NCBI RefSeq assembly: GCF_029852145.1
Contig: NC_079977.1
Coordinates: 17,726,781-17,790,780, forward strand
Origin: Microplitis mediator
Taxonomy: Eukaryota; Arthropoda; Insecta; Hymenoptera; Braconidae
Direction: 5' to 3'
Length of the DNA stretch: 64,000 nt
The notes under the pieces were generated by a model, which was not told where the DNA came from, ran no database searches, and was given only the letters and a program-made list of their open reading frames with translations. Positions 1 to 11,934 of the stretch are shown here, piece by piece; position 1 is the stretch's first letter, and the number at the start of each line of letters is the position of its first letter. The translations under genes were made by a program, and so were the position numbers.

Positions 1-1769
1 CGACCTGGAAAAGTGGGTGGAAAATCATTTTCGGTGGTAACAAGGGATCTTTGTAACCGGTAATTATTTACACAATTAATTTCTTTTTTTTTTCTTTGCA
101 AATATCCTCTTCAAACAAAAATTTTCATTTATCCCAATCTACCAAGCGAAAAATCATGATTAATCTCTTTTGTAGAGGATTCAATTTCCTACAAAATTAT
201 ATATTAGTCTTTTTTCGATAAAATGATCTGCTGCTAAGTTATAAAATTCCAAAGTTTAAAAAAAATTTTTCCCATGTTATTTAAATGGAAAATCGAAAAT
301 TGCGATGAGGCAGTTGTTAATATTAATATTAAGAGCTCAAACTTTGACAGTATTTTTTTTGTCATCTCGAACATGATTTGCATATCTTTGAAAGGGCCAG
401 CCACGCAAAACTTTGACAATTGGTCTTGCATTGTAAGTTAAAACGTGACGATTTTTCCTAGCTGGTCAAATTCAGTCCGCGAGTAAATTCTGATTAGTTA
501 ACAGACACAGCGACAACCAAAAGGCTCGAAAATCATATAATGACCTTGAGTCGTTCGCATTAACATCCAAACTCCCATTACTCTGTATTGGGTGAAGTCT
601 GTTTATTCCCAGGAGACGCAAAGCCCCACCTTAGACCTCCTAAGTCGACCCACTGGAACAGACTTTGGTCTAGTGCCCTGCAGACCAGCATGCAGGGACA
701 TACGCGGCTGGTTTATTTGAAATGAGGCCAGCTTAGCCTATGTGGCGCCATCTTTGAAAGGGAAGCAGATAGATATCAGATTGATTTACATCATGGAGAC
801 TACAAGGTTACTAGCATAGGGAGGTTGGGTCAACCATTATCCCAATGTTAAATTTTGTCGCTGGTCTCTTTCTAGATATAAATGCTGGTCTACCAATCAG
901 CTTTCCCGAAGCATTTGGGTGAATTTTCAATACTCTACAGAGATTCGATTTGTACTCTATAGGTAATTGAAAGTTAAAACCAAGCGCGATAGATAAGAAG
1001 CAGCAAATGGTAATATTTTTAGATATTACATTTGAAAGCTAAATGCCGCATATTTATATAAAGAGTGTAGGGAAAATATTTCAATAGAAAATAATTATTT
1101 TCAAATTTAACTTTACCAAACTTTGCAATTAACTAAACTAAATTTGTAAAGGAACCTGGAGCTAGTATATGATCGTTCAAAAATTTTCAGCAAAAGAATT
1201 TTTTTTTTTTTTTTTCATGTGGTTTTTTTAACTCAAAATAAGTTACTAACTAAAAATTTTCATGAAAAAAAAATTTTATAAAACTTCTTAGACAACGATA
1301 ATTTCATAATGAAATGAAATTAAAATTAAAAAATTCAATCAAAATTAAGTCTTTTGCACAAGCGAAAAGGCTACGTTGATTAATTTTATATGAATTTACA
1401 AAATTTAAAAATGTCAATCGTAAAAACTATTGTTAGGGATGATGAAAAAAATATTCTGGTCAAGTAATCTTCGTTTATTTGCACATTGAATATTTTTTTC
1501 GGTTGGACAACAAAATTTTGTCTCTAGAAAATTTTACATTTACTTGCAGTTGCGATAGATTAATCCTAATGCGAATATTTACCTGCTTCAAAAATGTTTT
1601 TCTTAAACTGCTTAGCTGTAATTTGCATTCGTTTATCCGTTAATAGATTCTTTTAGCCGCTCAAGAGTTTCAAAAATTTTATAAAAATTATTTAATCTCA
1701 CAGTAGTATCAAAATTTATATTTATTCATAAATGTTCTAATCTCACGGATTTACTCTAGTAACACCCTT
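1..1769. other. Gene-free AT-rich sequence
   Basis: I see no supported gene here. Positions about 540-900 are less AT-rich than the surroundings and contain short open frames without recognisable motifs. The rest is poly-A/T rich, with phrases (cccatgttatttaaatgg and similar near 270-300) that recur inside the hAT-like elements elsewhere in the window, so part of it is decayed transposon sequence. Confidence 0.5.
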
Positions 1770-1919
1770 TTCAAAACTTATATTTACTCAAAACTTTACC
1801 TTAGAATAATTTTATACATTTTTATTCTAATTTTGATTATCACCAACTTAAAAGATTTAAGATATTTTTGAAAACTTCTGCACCCTGTTTATGCAATAGC
1901 AGACCTTTTATATATGTAT
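1770..1919. repeat. Duplicated host segment, copy 1
   Basis: This stretch, recognisable by aagatatttttgaaaactt and cctgtttatgcaat, recurs at about 4130-4301 and 5225-5420. The three copies are separated by mobile-element insertions, so they look like a tandem duplication later broken by transposons. No coding potential is evident. Confidence 0.55.
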
Positions 1920-2877
1920 TGTTACGTCCAAAATGTGGTGTCTTGTATCGTGATTTTGGACATAATTTATTATTTTTATTTTCGGCCCTAGTCTTTCGAC
2001 CACTAGACCGGGATCACACTGAGTGTAATTATCTGGGAGGTGTGTTGAAATAAAAGACGTTGGATATACAATTTAAATTACTCCATATTATTCAATCAAC
2101 AATTTCGATGATATGAATACAATAAAACCTGATATTATTTTCTAAAAGTATTAGGTGGCTAATCAGCCGACTCTAAGTTACAATAAAATTCGTTTTAATA
2201 ACTAGAGAGGACTATAGAATTTTGAACACAATACAACTTTTACGATATTTCCGTGTGTTGGAAGTGTTTTTGTTTTAATAGGACATAACCTTAAAAATTG
2301 CAGTACCTGTAGTCGCAGCGACTGGATGTTTGTATGGTCGTAGTTTACACTGACTCTATGTATTACTTTCGCTTACAATTTTATTTTAACCTTTAAATTT
2401 AGACATATGAAACCACTAATTTTAATAAAACGCTTGATAATGTAAGTGTGCGGACACTTGTATAATATAAACTAGTACGGAACTAGTGTAAAAGCGTGAG
2501 AACACTGTATAAAACTGAACTAGTACGGAACTAGTGTAAAAGTGTGAGAACACTTGTATTTAATTGAACTAGTACGGTACTAGTGTAACTTAACTTTTGT
2601 GAAGACACTGCGACTTGAACTTCACTGCCTCAATGGAACTCTTGTCCGGGACTAACTATTTTTGTATTTAACGACCCTTTTTATGTTTTCTTATAGGATC
2701 CTATTTCGTCTATTGTTTGGGGCAAAACTGTGTCCAATCGAAACACAGTTCCTATGGGTCCTTTCCCATTTTCTAAGATTTTGACTTTAGGAAAGCGGTA
2801 AGGGCACACCCCTATGTGGGCCTATTTGCGTGCGCACCCACACATATGTCCACATGTACAATATTTTACTTATAACA
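1920..2877. repeat. GC-richer island with a 48-bp tandem repeat
   Basis: The block begins TGTTACG and ends TAACA, as many LTRs do, but I find no convincing flanking target duplication. It contains three copies of a 48-49 bp unit (starts about 2470, 2518, 2567) built on AACTAGTACGGAACTAGTGT. It is inserted in the duplicated host segment described at 1770-1919. It may be a solo LTR, but no coding sequence supports that. Confidence 0.35.
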
Positions 2878-3170
2878 ATATGTTGAATTTAAATGTTTAA
2901 ATTTATTTATTATTCTTTGTAATATTACGATTTGTTAACTTAAAATATTCATTTCAGTTAACCTTATATTTTTTTGATTGGCGTTGAGCCTATATTATTT
3001 ATTTATTGTTATAAGTTTTATTTACTTAGATATAACTATTTTTGTTAGTCAATTTTGATGTTGGAATTAAATCCTAATTTGAATCTAAAATAGGTGGCTA
3101 GCAGCCGACTCTAATTGAAAATAATCAAAAATTATAATTACTATCTTAAATTTTAAATTACTCATAATTT

Positions 3171-3330
3171 TTAACTTCCCGCTAAGAAAATCGACGATTT
3201 TCGAAAAATTGGGAAGTTATTGTTTTCACCCCGATTTGCGAAAATCGAAATTTCATCAGATGTCGACGTTCTGAGGTCCTAGGAAGCTATTCTGACTATT
3301 TTTGGAATGATGTCCGAGTGTCTGTATGTA

Positions 3331-3381
<51 letters not shown>

Positions 3382-3735
3382 GTGTGACCGGCTTATAAGT
3401 TTTTAACTAATGAACCGATTTGGATGGTTAAGGCGGCAATCAAGAGAGCTTGTTGGCCATCAACTTTTCTGAAAATTTCAGATCATTTGATCAAGTAGAT
3501 TCGAAGATATTGGCGAATTACGGAAAAAAAATTTTTTTTTTTTTTAGTTATTTATTGATTTGCCGCCTCAACCATTGAAATCGGTCGATTCGTTCGTGAG
3601 ATATCGTGGGAGAAAGAAATGCTAAAAACGGTTTTTTTCGAAAAGAATGGGATACAATAGTATTTTCGAGCTCGAAAACAGCGGGAAGTTTTGGGGCTGG
3701 CCCGCAGGGTCAACCGATAGACAGATTTTTTTTGT
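3171..3735 (+). repeat. Interspersed repeat family A, copy 1
   Basis: The copy starts TTAACTTCCCGCTAAGAAAA and ends near GGCCCGCAGGGTCAAC. Other copies are at 32138-32946 (minus), 37458-38060 (plus), 49001-49183 (plus, cut by the gap) and a fragment near 18965-19130. It contains a (TATG)/(TG)n microsatellite at about 3322-3384. No open frame is shared between copies, so it looks non-autonomous. I cannot assign it to a superfamily. Confidence 0.65.
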
Positions 3736-4129
3736 TAGAATTATTTATTAAATTTTTAATTATTCTTTTACTTGAAGTTGATAAACTTTTCATTGGAATA
3801 TTCATTTATTTTAAGGAGTATTACGTTTTAGTAATTATTTATTACATTGTTACTTATTCTTTTAATTGAAGTTGATATTCTTTTAATTGACGTTGAGACT
3901 TTGTTTATTTGAATATTCTTTCATTTTAAGAAGTATTTTTTATTTGTTTTAAAAAGTAAAAATTATTTATTGAATTTTCTTAATGACTATTTTGTCATTA
4001 AAATCTAATTTGTCTATTTGTTTTGTGGTCCCGAGATGTCTCGACAAAAGTGCACTCAAAAAGAAAGTAAGGGATTAAGATTGTGTTTATTTATAACTAA
4101 AAAATTATATTCCACGTACATGGCTTTTG
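3736..4129. other. AT-rich stretch, nothing recognised
   Basis: There are short repeats such as cttttaattgaagttgat and no gene. Confidence 0.4.
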
Positions 4130-4301
4130 GGCCATATTTACTCGAAACTTTATCTTAGAAAATTTTATATTCATGTATTTTATGCTAATTTTGTTTTATC
4201 GAAACCTTTAAAGGATTAAGATATTTTTGAAAACTTCTGCAGCCTGTTTATGCAATCTGTAAAATACATTATGCAATGACAAACCTGTATATATGTATTT
4301 T

Positions 4302-5200
4302 AGGGTGGCCCAAAAAAACCGACTATTTTTTTTTTTTTGATCTCGCATGGAAATTTGTTGGTTTACGATGTTTTAAGAAGCCTCTCCAAAAATCAGCTGG
4401 ATAAAAAATTTTCAAGAGGTCGCTCACGAATTTTGAAAATATCAAAAAAGATAGAAATTCGGATTTTTATTTCTAAATTTTTGTCTTTCTCGTGGCAGCA
4501 ATAGTTTATATTTATGAAATCAAGACTACACTGAAAATTTGAGCCCAAAATTCAAATATTTAAACGGCGCTCAAGAATTTTGAATATTAACTGATAATAT
4601 GTAACTAATACTTTGAATTAGTTTTTGTATTTTTTTATAACTCAATTATTGTCATTTCACGTAAATATAACTTTTGCATAACCGAAAATATACAGGACAG
4701 TCTTAAACAATAAAATTGGGTAAGTTTTGAATAAGCAAAAAAACCTAAAAATTGAATTGAAAAATAAAAAGGTATGTAAATAACTTATTATTTCTATTTC
4801 TCGGGTTGTATTTCTATTCATTATGATACAAATTGATGGTGAAAAAATTGAGAAGCTTTATTATTAATATTCAAGTGTCGCTCGAAAAAATCCAAGAGAC
4901 AGTACTCGGAAACATTAAAAATTCTTGAGCGACGTTTAAATATTTTAATTTTGGGCTGAAATTTTCAGGGTAGTCATGATTTCATAAATATTAACTATAG
5001 CTGCCACGAGAAAGAAGAAATTTAGAACAAAAAAATCCGAATTTCGATCATTTTTGATATTTTCAAAATTCGTGAGCGACCTTTTGAAAATTTTTTATCG
5101 AGCTGATTTTTGGGAGAGGCTTCTTAAAACATCTTGAATCAACAAATTTTCATAAGAGACTCAAAAAAAAAAACATAGTCGGTTTTTTTGGGCCAACCTA
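4302..5200. mobile_element. hAT-like foldback element (family 1)
   Basis: The ends are TAGGGTGGCCC and GGGCCAACCTA, and the two halves are long inverted copies of each other (for example AGGTCGCTCACGAATTTT and its complement). The flanking octamer ATGTATTT is directly duplicated at 4294-4301 and 5201-5208. A TAGGG terminus with an 8-bp target duplication is characteristic of hAT elements. There is no transposase, so it is a non-autonomous foldback element. The same family is at 7128-8015. Confidence 0.75.
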
Positions 5201-5224
5201 ATGTATTTATTATTTTAAAGGGTC

Positions 5225-5420
5225 TTACATAAATTATTGAAAAATAAATAGATATTTGCTCAAAATTTTATCTTGGAAAATTTTATATATTTTATGTTAA
5301 TTTCGTTTTATCGAAACCTTAAAAGGATTGAGATATTTTTGAAAACTTCTTCTGCCTGTTTATGCAATCTGTAAAATACATTATGAAATAGCAGACCTTT
5401 TAAGAATGTATTTATTATTT
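5225..5420. repeat. Duplicated host segment, copy 3
   Basis: Same sequence as at 1770-1919 and 4130-4301, including cctgtttatgcaatctgtaa. Copy 2 is where the family 1 hAT-like element inserted. Confidence 0.5.
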
Positions 5421-5555
5421 TAAAGTATTTCCAAATTATTTTGGAGAATACAGTGATTCAATTGCTGTTAAAATTACACGATTCACACTGTTTCATGAAC
5501 TCGAACACGTAAATTTCCAAAAATTACACTCGATTAAAAAAAAGAGCTTGTACAA

Positions 5556-6867
5556 TAGGGTGTCCGTTATTTCCCAAATCGATTTTTATTTACCGATCGC
5601 CCCCTGAATCTTTAGTTTATGACCTAAAAAAAAATATCCAACACAATGAGGCTCTTAATTTTCACATTAAACCGTGCCCAAATCATTTTTGGCTATAAAA
5701 TCGTTAAAATAAAAGATAGTTGTTATTATCACTAGAGTACCGATGATCATTTATGTAGATTTCATGGCCTAAACAGAAAATCAAGGGAAAAAAAACATTG
5801 TTTTATGAGAAATAATAGAAATAACATACCTTTCCTCATACAGACGAACTTTAAAATGAATTAATGGAAAGTGATGAAATAAAAATGTAATAACTTCTAT
5901 GTCTATAATAATATAAGCAGATTTATTATCATTTTTGCTTTCTTTCGAAAGCCTTCTGAATAGTCGTTATTGCCCGCCCACGTTTCACATCTAATTTCAA
6001 AAAAATTCTATCAATGTTAAATCTTTCAAAAAATTGTAAGGATTCCAAATTTACTTGCGAATTGTTAACAATTTACAAGTCATTAATGATCTCACCGAAA
6101 GAGCAATTAAATCAACTTAAGAGTATATCAACATTTTAACAACACGAGAAGACCAAAAACAATATTTGATTTAAGTTGTAAATCAGTACAAAACAAAATA
6201 TCCTAATGCGACCATAGCTTTCTTAACAAAAAATTATAGAGAAAGCAAAGTTGATAATAAATCTGCTTATAATATTATAGACATAGAAGTTATTACATTT
6301 TTATTTCATCACTTTCCATTAATTCATTTTAAAGTTCGTCTGTATGAGGAAAGGTATGTTATTTCTATTATTTCTCATAAAACAATGTTTTTTTTCCCTT
6401 GATTTTCTGTTTAGGCCATGAAATCTACATAAATGATCATCGGTACTCTAGTGATAATAACAACTATCTTTTATTTTAACGACTTTATAGCCAAAAACGG
6501 TAAAAATGAAAATAGAATTAAAAATATTATAGGATTGATAACAAACACAAGTTTAACGTTAAATAACTTTTGAAGGAGTTATTTTATCGAAAATTCATAA
6601 GAGAACTTTATTGTAGAACGTTCAATTTCCTATCAGAATATGCTTTGATTAAATTTTTACTCTCATTTGTTTCTGAGAAAAAAAATTAAGAGTCAAAAGT
6701 CTAAAAATCCCATGGTATTTAAATGGGAAATATAAAATGATTTGGGCACGGTTTAATGTGAAAATTAAGAGCCTCATTGTGTTGGATATTTTTTTTTAGG
6801 TCATAAACTAAAGATTCAGGGGGCGATCGGTAAATAAAAATCGATTTGGGAAATAACGGACACCCTA
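5556..6867. mobile_element. hAT-like foldback element (family 2)
   Basis: The element has perfect ends TAGGGTGTCCGTTATTTCCC and its inverse complement, and the palindromic octamer TTGTACAA is duplicated on both sides (5548-5555 and 6868-6875). The arms are several hundred bases long. No transposase frame is present. The 8-bp duplication and TAGGG end assign it to hAT with good confidence. Confidence 0.8.
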
Positions 6868-7096
6868 TTGTACAATCACCAGACTACAGTTTCGTTGTAC
6901 AGTCAACAGGAGAAAGACTGTTGCTACAGAAAAGATGAAGTTGGCCATCATTAGTAATTAATAAAAGACACGTTTTTCTTCCCTTTCTACCATGAAAAAG
7001 TAGTATAGTACTACAAAAATTCTACAATCTACAATGCACATACATTTCACTTTAATATACATGCATCATACTGCAATATACATGCATGTAGCTATA

Positions 7097-7127
<31 letters not shown>

Positions 7128-8015
7128 TAGGGTGGCGCAAAAAAACCGACAATTTTTTTTTTTTCAATCTCGCATGAAAATTTGTTGGTTTACGATGTTT
7201 TAAGAAGCCTCTCCACAAATCAGCTCGATAAAAAATTTTTAAGAGGTCGCTCACGAATTTTTAAAATATCGAAAATGATCGGAATTCGGATTTTTATTTA
7301 AAAAATTTTTTTTTTCTCGTGGCAGCAATAGTTTATATTTGTAAAATCATGACTATGCTGAAAATTTCAGCCCAAAATATAAATATTTAAACGGCGCTCA
7401 AGAATTTCGAATATTAACTGATAATATGTAATTAATAGTTTGAATTAGTTTTTATAACTCAATTGTTGTCATTTCACTTAAATATAACTTTTGCATACCC
7501 AAAAATATACAGAACAGTCTTAAACAATAAAATTCGGTCAGTTTTGAATAAGCGAAAAAACCTACAAATTGAATTAAAAAATAAAAAAGTATGTAAATAA
7601 CTTATTATTTCTATTTCTCGGGTTATATTTCCATTCATTGTCATGCAAATTGATGGTGAAAAAATCGAGAAGCTTTATTATTAATATTTAAGGGTCGCTC
7701 AAAAACGTCCAAGAGACTGCGCTCGGAAACATTCAAAATTCTTGAGCGCCGTTTAAATATTTAAATTTTGGGCTGAAATTTTCAGCATAGTCATGATTTT
7801 ACAAATATAAACTATCGCTGCCACGAGAAAAAAAAAATTTTTTTAATAAAAATCCTACTTTCGATCATTTTCGATATTTTCAAAATTCGTGAGCGACCTC
7901 TTAAAAATTTTTTATCGAGCTGATTTGTGGAGAGGCTCCTTAAAACATCGTAAACCAACAAATGTTCATGCGAGATTGAAAAAAAAAAAATAGTCGGTTT
8001 TTTTGCGCCACCCTA
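7128..8015. mobile_element. hAT-like foldback element (family 1)
   Basis: The ends are TAGGGTGGCGCA and TGCGCCACCCTA, and the internal sequence matches the copy at 4302-5200. It lies in a TA microsatellite, so the ATATATAT octamers on each side fit an 8-bp duplication but are not independent proof of one. Confidence 0.7.
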
Positions 8016-8033
8016 ATATATATATATATATAT

Positions 8034-8637
8034 TAGGGTGTCCCAAAATAAAAAAATATTTTTTTTTTTAACGTCTTATGGGCTCAAAAGTTACTTCATA
8101 TTATAAAAAGAATCCTCACAAAATTTCAGCTAGATATCTTTAAAATTGAGCTATCACAGAGGGGGGTCCCCTTTCCCATTTAAAACACACGCGAAAATTT
8201 TTCATTTTAGTTTTTCGTTATAAAGACTATGAAAAAATTTTTTTTTCCAGTTTTGCCTAGTATGATTTTGTAGGAAATTAAATTCTCTACAAAAAAGTGC
8301 TGATGCATTATGGATGTCAAACGAACTGGGAAAAAGTTACTGGGCTTCGAAAATCAACAAAAATTTAGTTTAATCAGTGTTCAATTTTTTTTTTATTATT
8401 TTTCATTTTTATTGCATCAAAAAATTTTTTTTACAAATTTTAACGACCACGCTCTTGTAGGAAATTCAATTTCCTTCAAAAAGTATCTGATATCATATAT
8501 AACTCAAATGAATGAGAAAAAAGTTACAGGGCTTTAAATGTCAACGAAAAGTGAAGTTTAAAACATATTAATTTTTTGAACTAAAATGTCAATGGAAAGT
8601 GAACTTCACTTTTCGTTGACATTTAAAGCCCTGTAAT
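8034..8637. repeat. Third TAGGGTG end plus 34-bp hairpin
   Basis: A new terminus TAGGGTGTCCCAAAATA begins at 8034, immediately right of the previous element, but I do not find its partner end nearby. At 8525-8558 and 8602-8635 lies a perfect 34-bp inverted repeat containing CAGGGCTTTAAATGTCAACG. The segment is probably a truncated or degenerate foldback element. Confidence 0.5.
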
Positions 8638-8971
8638 ATATTTCCCATGTCCATTAGCATTAGTTATCAAAGTAACAATACATTATATATGATAAACAAG
8701 TGGCAAGTTTTTAGGTCATTCGTCTTAATATAGCTACCCTTTAGATGATTAAACGAGGAACCAACACAAACAGCAAGAACAAGAACAAGCACAAGAGTAA
8801 CAAACAGAAAACAGATTCCTGTAACATCCGTAGCAAGGGATGATACGGTCGATCGAGCATAGTAATAGAATTGCTGGTAATACCTCGTTCTCTCTTTAGT
8901 CCTCGGAATTTTCGTCTGATAGGGTACAACACCACCAGTTGCCATTCAACTCTATGGTACATTATCATATA

Positions 8972-9023
<52 letters not shown>

Positions 9024-9836
9024 ACCAAGTGCACTGTAATAGTATAGTAATAGCAGGTATTGTGTTGTGAGAACATAATGATGTGAGAGTGTAATGCTAA
9101 AGCTCAAAGTAGGACACACAAGCTAACGCGAGGTGTAGCCGTAGCCAAGCACTTTAGGTCACATGGCCAGAGGATATGTAACCATGCGGATACTCCACCC
9201 TCACACCCTTTTCATTCCTCGGTCAAATATATACATATGTTGGTTAAACTTTAGTACCAAGTCAAGATGTGAATATGCGCAAGACTTATTTTCGGGCTTC
9301 TTAATCATTTATATTTACCCGTTTTTTTTTTTTATTTGCATCCATTTATCATGCGGTTTTTTTTTAACAAACATTTTATTTTATGAATAAATTTTATATA
9401 AAAAAGTCGGTGAACTAGTAAAATTTGAAAAATTATTTTTTTGTGTCGGACAGAAAATTTACCTTGAACTGGATTCGAACCCACAACTTTGGATGTTATT
9501 TTTACAAGTAACCGAAAAAACTAATGATTGATATTTTTTATGGATTTCATATTTTTTTCCGGTAACGGAATTTTTTAAAATGTATATTTATATATTTATG
9601 TTACTTTGCTATCGTTTTCTCCCGACTTCCTGTATAATCAAATGTTATATAAACTTTCAAGAAATATATACATATACTTAAACTTATGTCAATAGTTACA
9701 AGTATAAGAGCACGTAATATATATATAATAATATCTAGCAAACTATATATTAAGCATTCTAATTTCTCTCTAATTATAATTAGAACTTGAAGATCCCAGT
9801 TTACTAATTATTTAAATTTTCTTCACTATGTTACAG
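8638..9836 (+). other. Intronic or intergenic sequence left of aPKC
   Basis: No exon is recognisable. A (TA)n tract occupies about 8970-9021. A minus-strand GGTTCGAATCC (9469-9479) matches a Pol III B box but lacks a paired A box. By orientation this is the 3' part of the intron leading into the first aPKC exon visible here. Confidence 0.4.
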
Positions 9837-9887
9837 TCTTTCCGAATGTAGCACCAGCACCTGGGGTGCCATGTCAGGGAGAAGACC
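9837..9887 (+). CDS. aPKC exon upstream of the pseudosubstrate
   Basis: Acceptor ttacag and donor GTGAGT bound a 51-bp exon. It enters in mid-codon and leaves one base of an Arg codon, which the next exon completes. It encodes FPNVAPAPGVPCQGED. Confidence 0.8.
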
Positions 9888-11667
9888 GTGAGTATTATTA
9901 ATATTATACTGCTTTTTTTTTTATATTTATTATTGTAAAGGACAATTAATTATCATGAGTGAATTAGTAGCTGGCACTATTCCAAATTTTCGTGTAAAAC
10001 AACTTGAATATTACATCGTTTAATTTTCGCCCGCGTATAGGTGTCGTCTATTGTCATTGACTTGATTAAAATTTCTATTATTTATATTTTTATCACAACT
10101 TTTTTTTACTTTTTTTAATCAATTTTATTAATTGGTATTTTTAAGCCTACGATAAATCGGGCTGTTGAAAATTTTATTAACTTTCAAGGATCATTGTCAA
10201 TTAAATTTGAAAATTAAACATGAAAATCAATTTGTTGGTTTAATTTTAAAAAATAAAACATTATTTTTAATTAAAATTTATTGATATTTTTAATTTATGA
10301 CAGTTTGGAATTTTTGTGACCCCGAAGTTACCAGACAATTAAAAATTTTTGGGATTTTTTTCAACAGTTAAAATTAAAGATAAAAAAAAAAAACTAAAAA
10401 AAATGCACATGTAGAAAATTTTAAAAACTATAATTGCAATTTTTTGAAAATTTTTTTTTTTTATAATTTCTCGCTTAAAAAAAATCCAAAAATTTTTAGA
10501 CGTCGGTTAACTTCAGAATCACGAATTTTCTCAATCAGTTTTTGAAAAAAAAAAAAAAAAAATTTCAGGTCATAAAAGTTATAATTATCAATATTTACTT
10601 TTAAAAACTGCAATAGAGTTAACTTTCAATTGATAAAATAAAAACGAGGAAAAAAATTTAAGCTATTTTATATATTGATTTTGAAATTGAATAGGAAGCA
10701 ATTTCTCTCGGGCATTTATTAAATAAAATACAAAAGAAATACTGAAATAAAAAAATTTTTAAAAGGTTTTATTTGTGTTGTTTAATACAGGAAGAATATA
10801 CAGACGAGGAGCACAACGATGGAGAAAACTCTATAGAGTCAATGGTCATATTTTTCAAGCTAAACGTTTTAACCGAGTAAGTATTGTATTAAATACTAAT
10901 TTTTTAACTAATTGTCATAATAATAATTATTATTTCCTCACGGTTTTGGAGATGCCCCAGTTATGCGGTATAACCGCAAGGGTTAATATTATTTATTCAA
11001 ATATCAGTAAGGTATTAAATTAATTTAAGAATTTACAGCGCGAATTCTGCGCACTTTGTCAAGATCGAATTTGGGGACTGGGTCGTCAAGGATTCAAATG
11101 CATCCAGTGTAAATTATTGGTCCACAAAAAATGTCATAAAGATTTACGTAAACCCTGTTCAAGTTTACAACAACAATCACAATCACATGATCAGCAATTA
11201 AATGATCGCAATGGCGATCAAGCACAGATTGATTCATCACCACAGGGTAGTCCGAAGGCTCATTTAGATGATGAAACCACTGAACAAACTGTAATTGAGG
11301 ATACTCGTCCACGTATGTACCCGTTTCCAGGTCCTTGAGGTCCCAAAGTATAAATAATTAATAAAAGTCTTGATTTTATAATTTTCAGTTGGAACAAAAG
11401 CAAGTGACACCACCGTACAAACCGCGTCTAGATTCGGATCAGGATTTAGCGAACTTCCCCCCCGAATTTACCGACGAGCCGGTGCATTCAACACCCGACG
11501 ATCCGTAAGTATTTAAACACAAGTTATTATTTAAAAAATAAAATAATTATCACTAATAAAAAAAAAAATAAATTACCAGGAAAGTGATAGAAGACATCGA
11601 TCAGTCGGAGTTCGAAGGCTTTGAATACGTAAATCCCTTGCTGATGTCTCTCGAACACTGCGTGTGA
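9837..11667 (+). CDS. Atypical protein kinase C gene without kinase exons
   Basis: Five plus-strand exons (9837-9887, 10791-10876, 11039-11312, 11389-11504, 11580-11667) encode recognisable aPKC sequence in order: the lead-in FPNVAPAPGVPCQGED, a pseudosubstrate (IYRRGAQRWRKLY), a complete C1 zinc finger (H-X12-C-X2-C-X13-C-X2-C-X4-H-X2-C-X7-C), a linker, and the C-terminal tail ending in EHCV, a PDZ-type end. aPKC acts in the Par polarity complex at the cell cortex. The N-terminal PB1 exons would lie upstream and are not seen. The protein kinase domain expected between linker and tail (well over 250 residues) is absent: the linker donor and tail acceptor are 76 bp apart, and joining them shifts the frame (phase 1 into phase 0). 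Splice signals and frames are otherwise intact. This is an internal deletion, a broken paralogue or an assembly collapse. Confidence 0.85.
10791..10876 (+). CDS. aPKC exon: pseudosubstrate and start of C1
   Basis: Acceptor aatacag and donor GTAAGT bound 86 bp encoding RIYRRGAQRWRKLY and then VNGHIFQAKRFNR. As I recall the family, the usual motif is RRGARRWRK; here the residue after the pseudosubstrate Ala is Gln instead of Arg. Confidence 0.9.
11039..11312 (+). CDS. aPKC exon: rest of C1 domain and linker
   Basis: It starts after tttacag, encodes FCALCQDRIWGLGRQGFKC and the remaining zinc ligands, then a Gln/Asp/Ser-rich linker. The donor at 11313 is GTATGT. If the donor is not used, the frame stops 24 bases further on at a TGA (11336-11338). 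The residues around the first cysteine pair (REFCALC) and after the last (DLRKPC) differ from the aPKC pattern I know, so this may be a diverged paralogue. Confidence 0.85.
11389..11504 (+). CDS. aPKC exon: C-tail with turn motif
   Basis: It follows ttttcag, starts in phase 0 with LEQKQVTPPYKPRL and continues ANFPPEFTDE to HSTPDD, the turn-motif phosphorylation region of AGC kinases. The donor is GTAAGT. Confidence 0.9.
11580..11667 (+). CDS. aPKC last exon: hydrophobic motif and C terminus
   Basis: It encodes KVIEDIDQSEFEGFEYVNPL and ends SLEHCV followed by TGA. FEGFEY is the aPKC hydrophobic motif, where an acidic residue takes the place of the phosphosite found in other PKCs. Confidence 0.9.
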
Positions 11668-11930
11668 CATGAGCCACAATCAAATAATCGAGAGCATCGA
11701 GAAGATTATCAGCAAGATTATCTCACCCGTAATTATCATTATCATCAGCAGCAGCACAAACTCCAGGAGCACCAGCAGCTCCAGCAGGACCACGACTATG
11801 ATTGCGATTACGACTACAGCTACGAGCAGCATCATGATTCTGTCGTACGACAGAACTTTTTATTTTTGTTTTCTTTATTTAATTAATCACTTCAATTAAT
11901 ACTCAAATTTTTTTTAATTAAAAAAAAAAA
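11668..11930 (+). other. Presumed aPKC 3' untranslated region
   Basis: CAGCAGCAGC- and CCAGCAG-type trinucleotide repeats occur at about 11738-11800, followed by an AT-rich tail. I see no strong AATAAA signal. The open frame through this repeat has no recognisable product. Confidence 0.4.
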
Positions 11931-11934
11931 TAAG

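Noticed and set aside
1920..2877. Solo LTR
   Set aside because: TGTTACG and TAACA ends are suggestive, but there is no matching target duplication and no second copy in the window.
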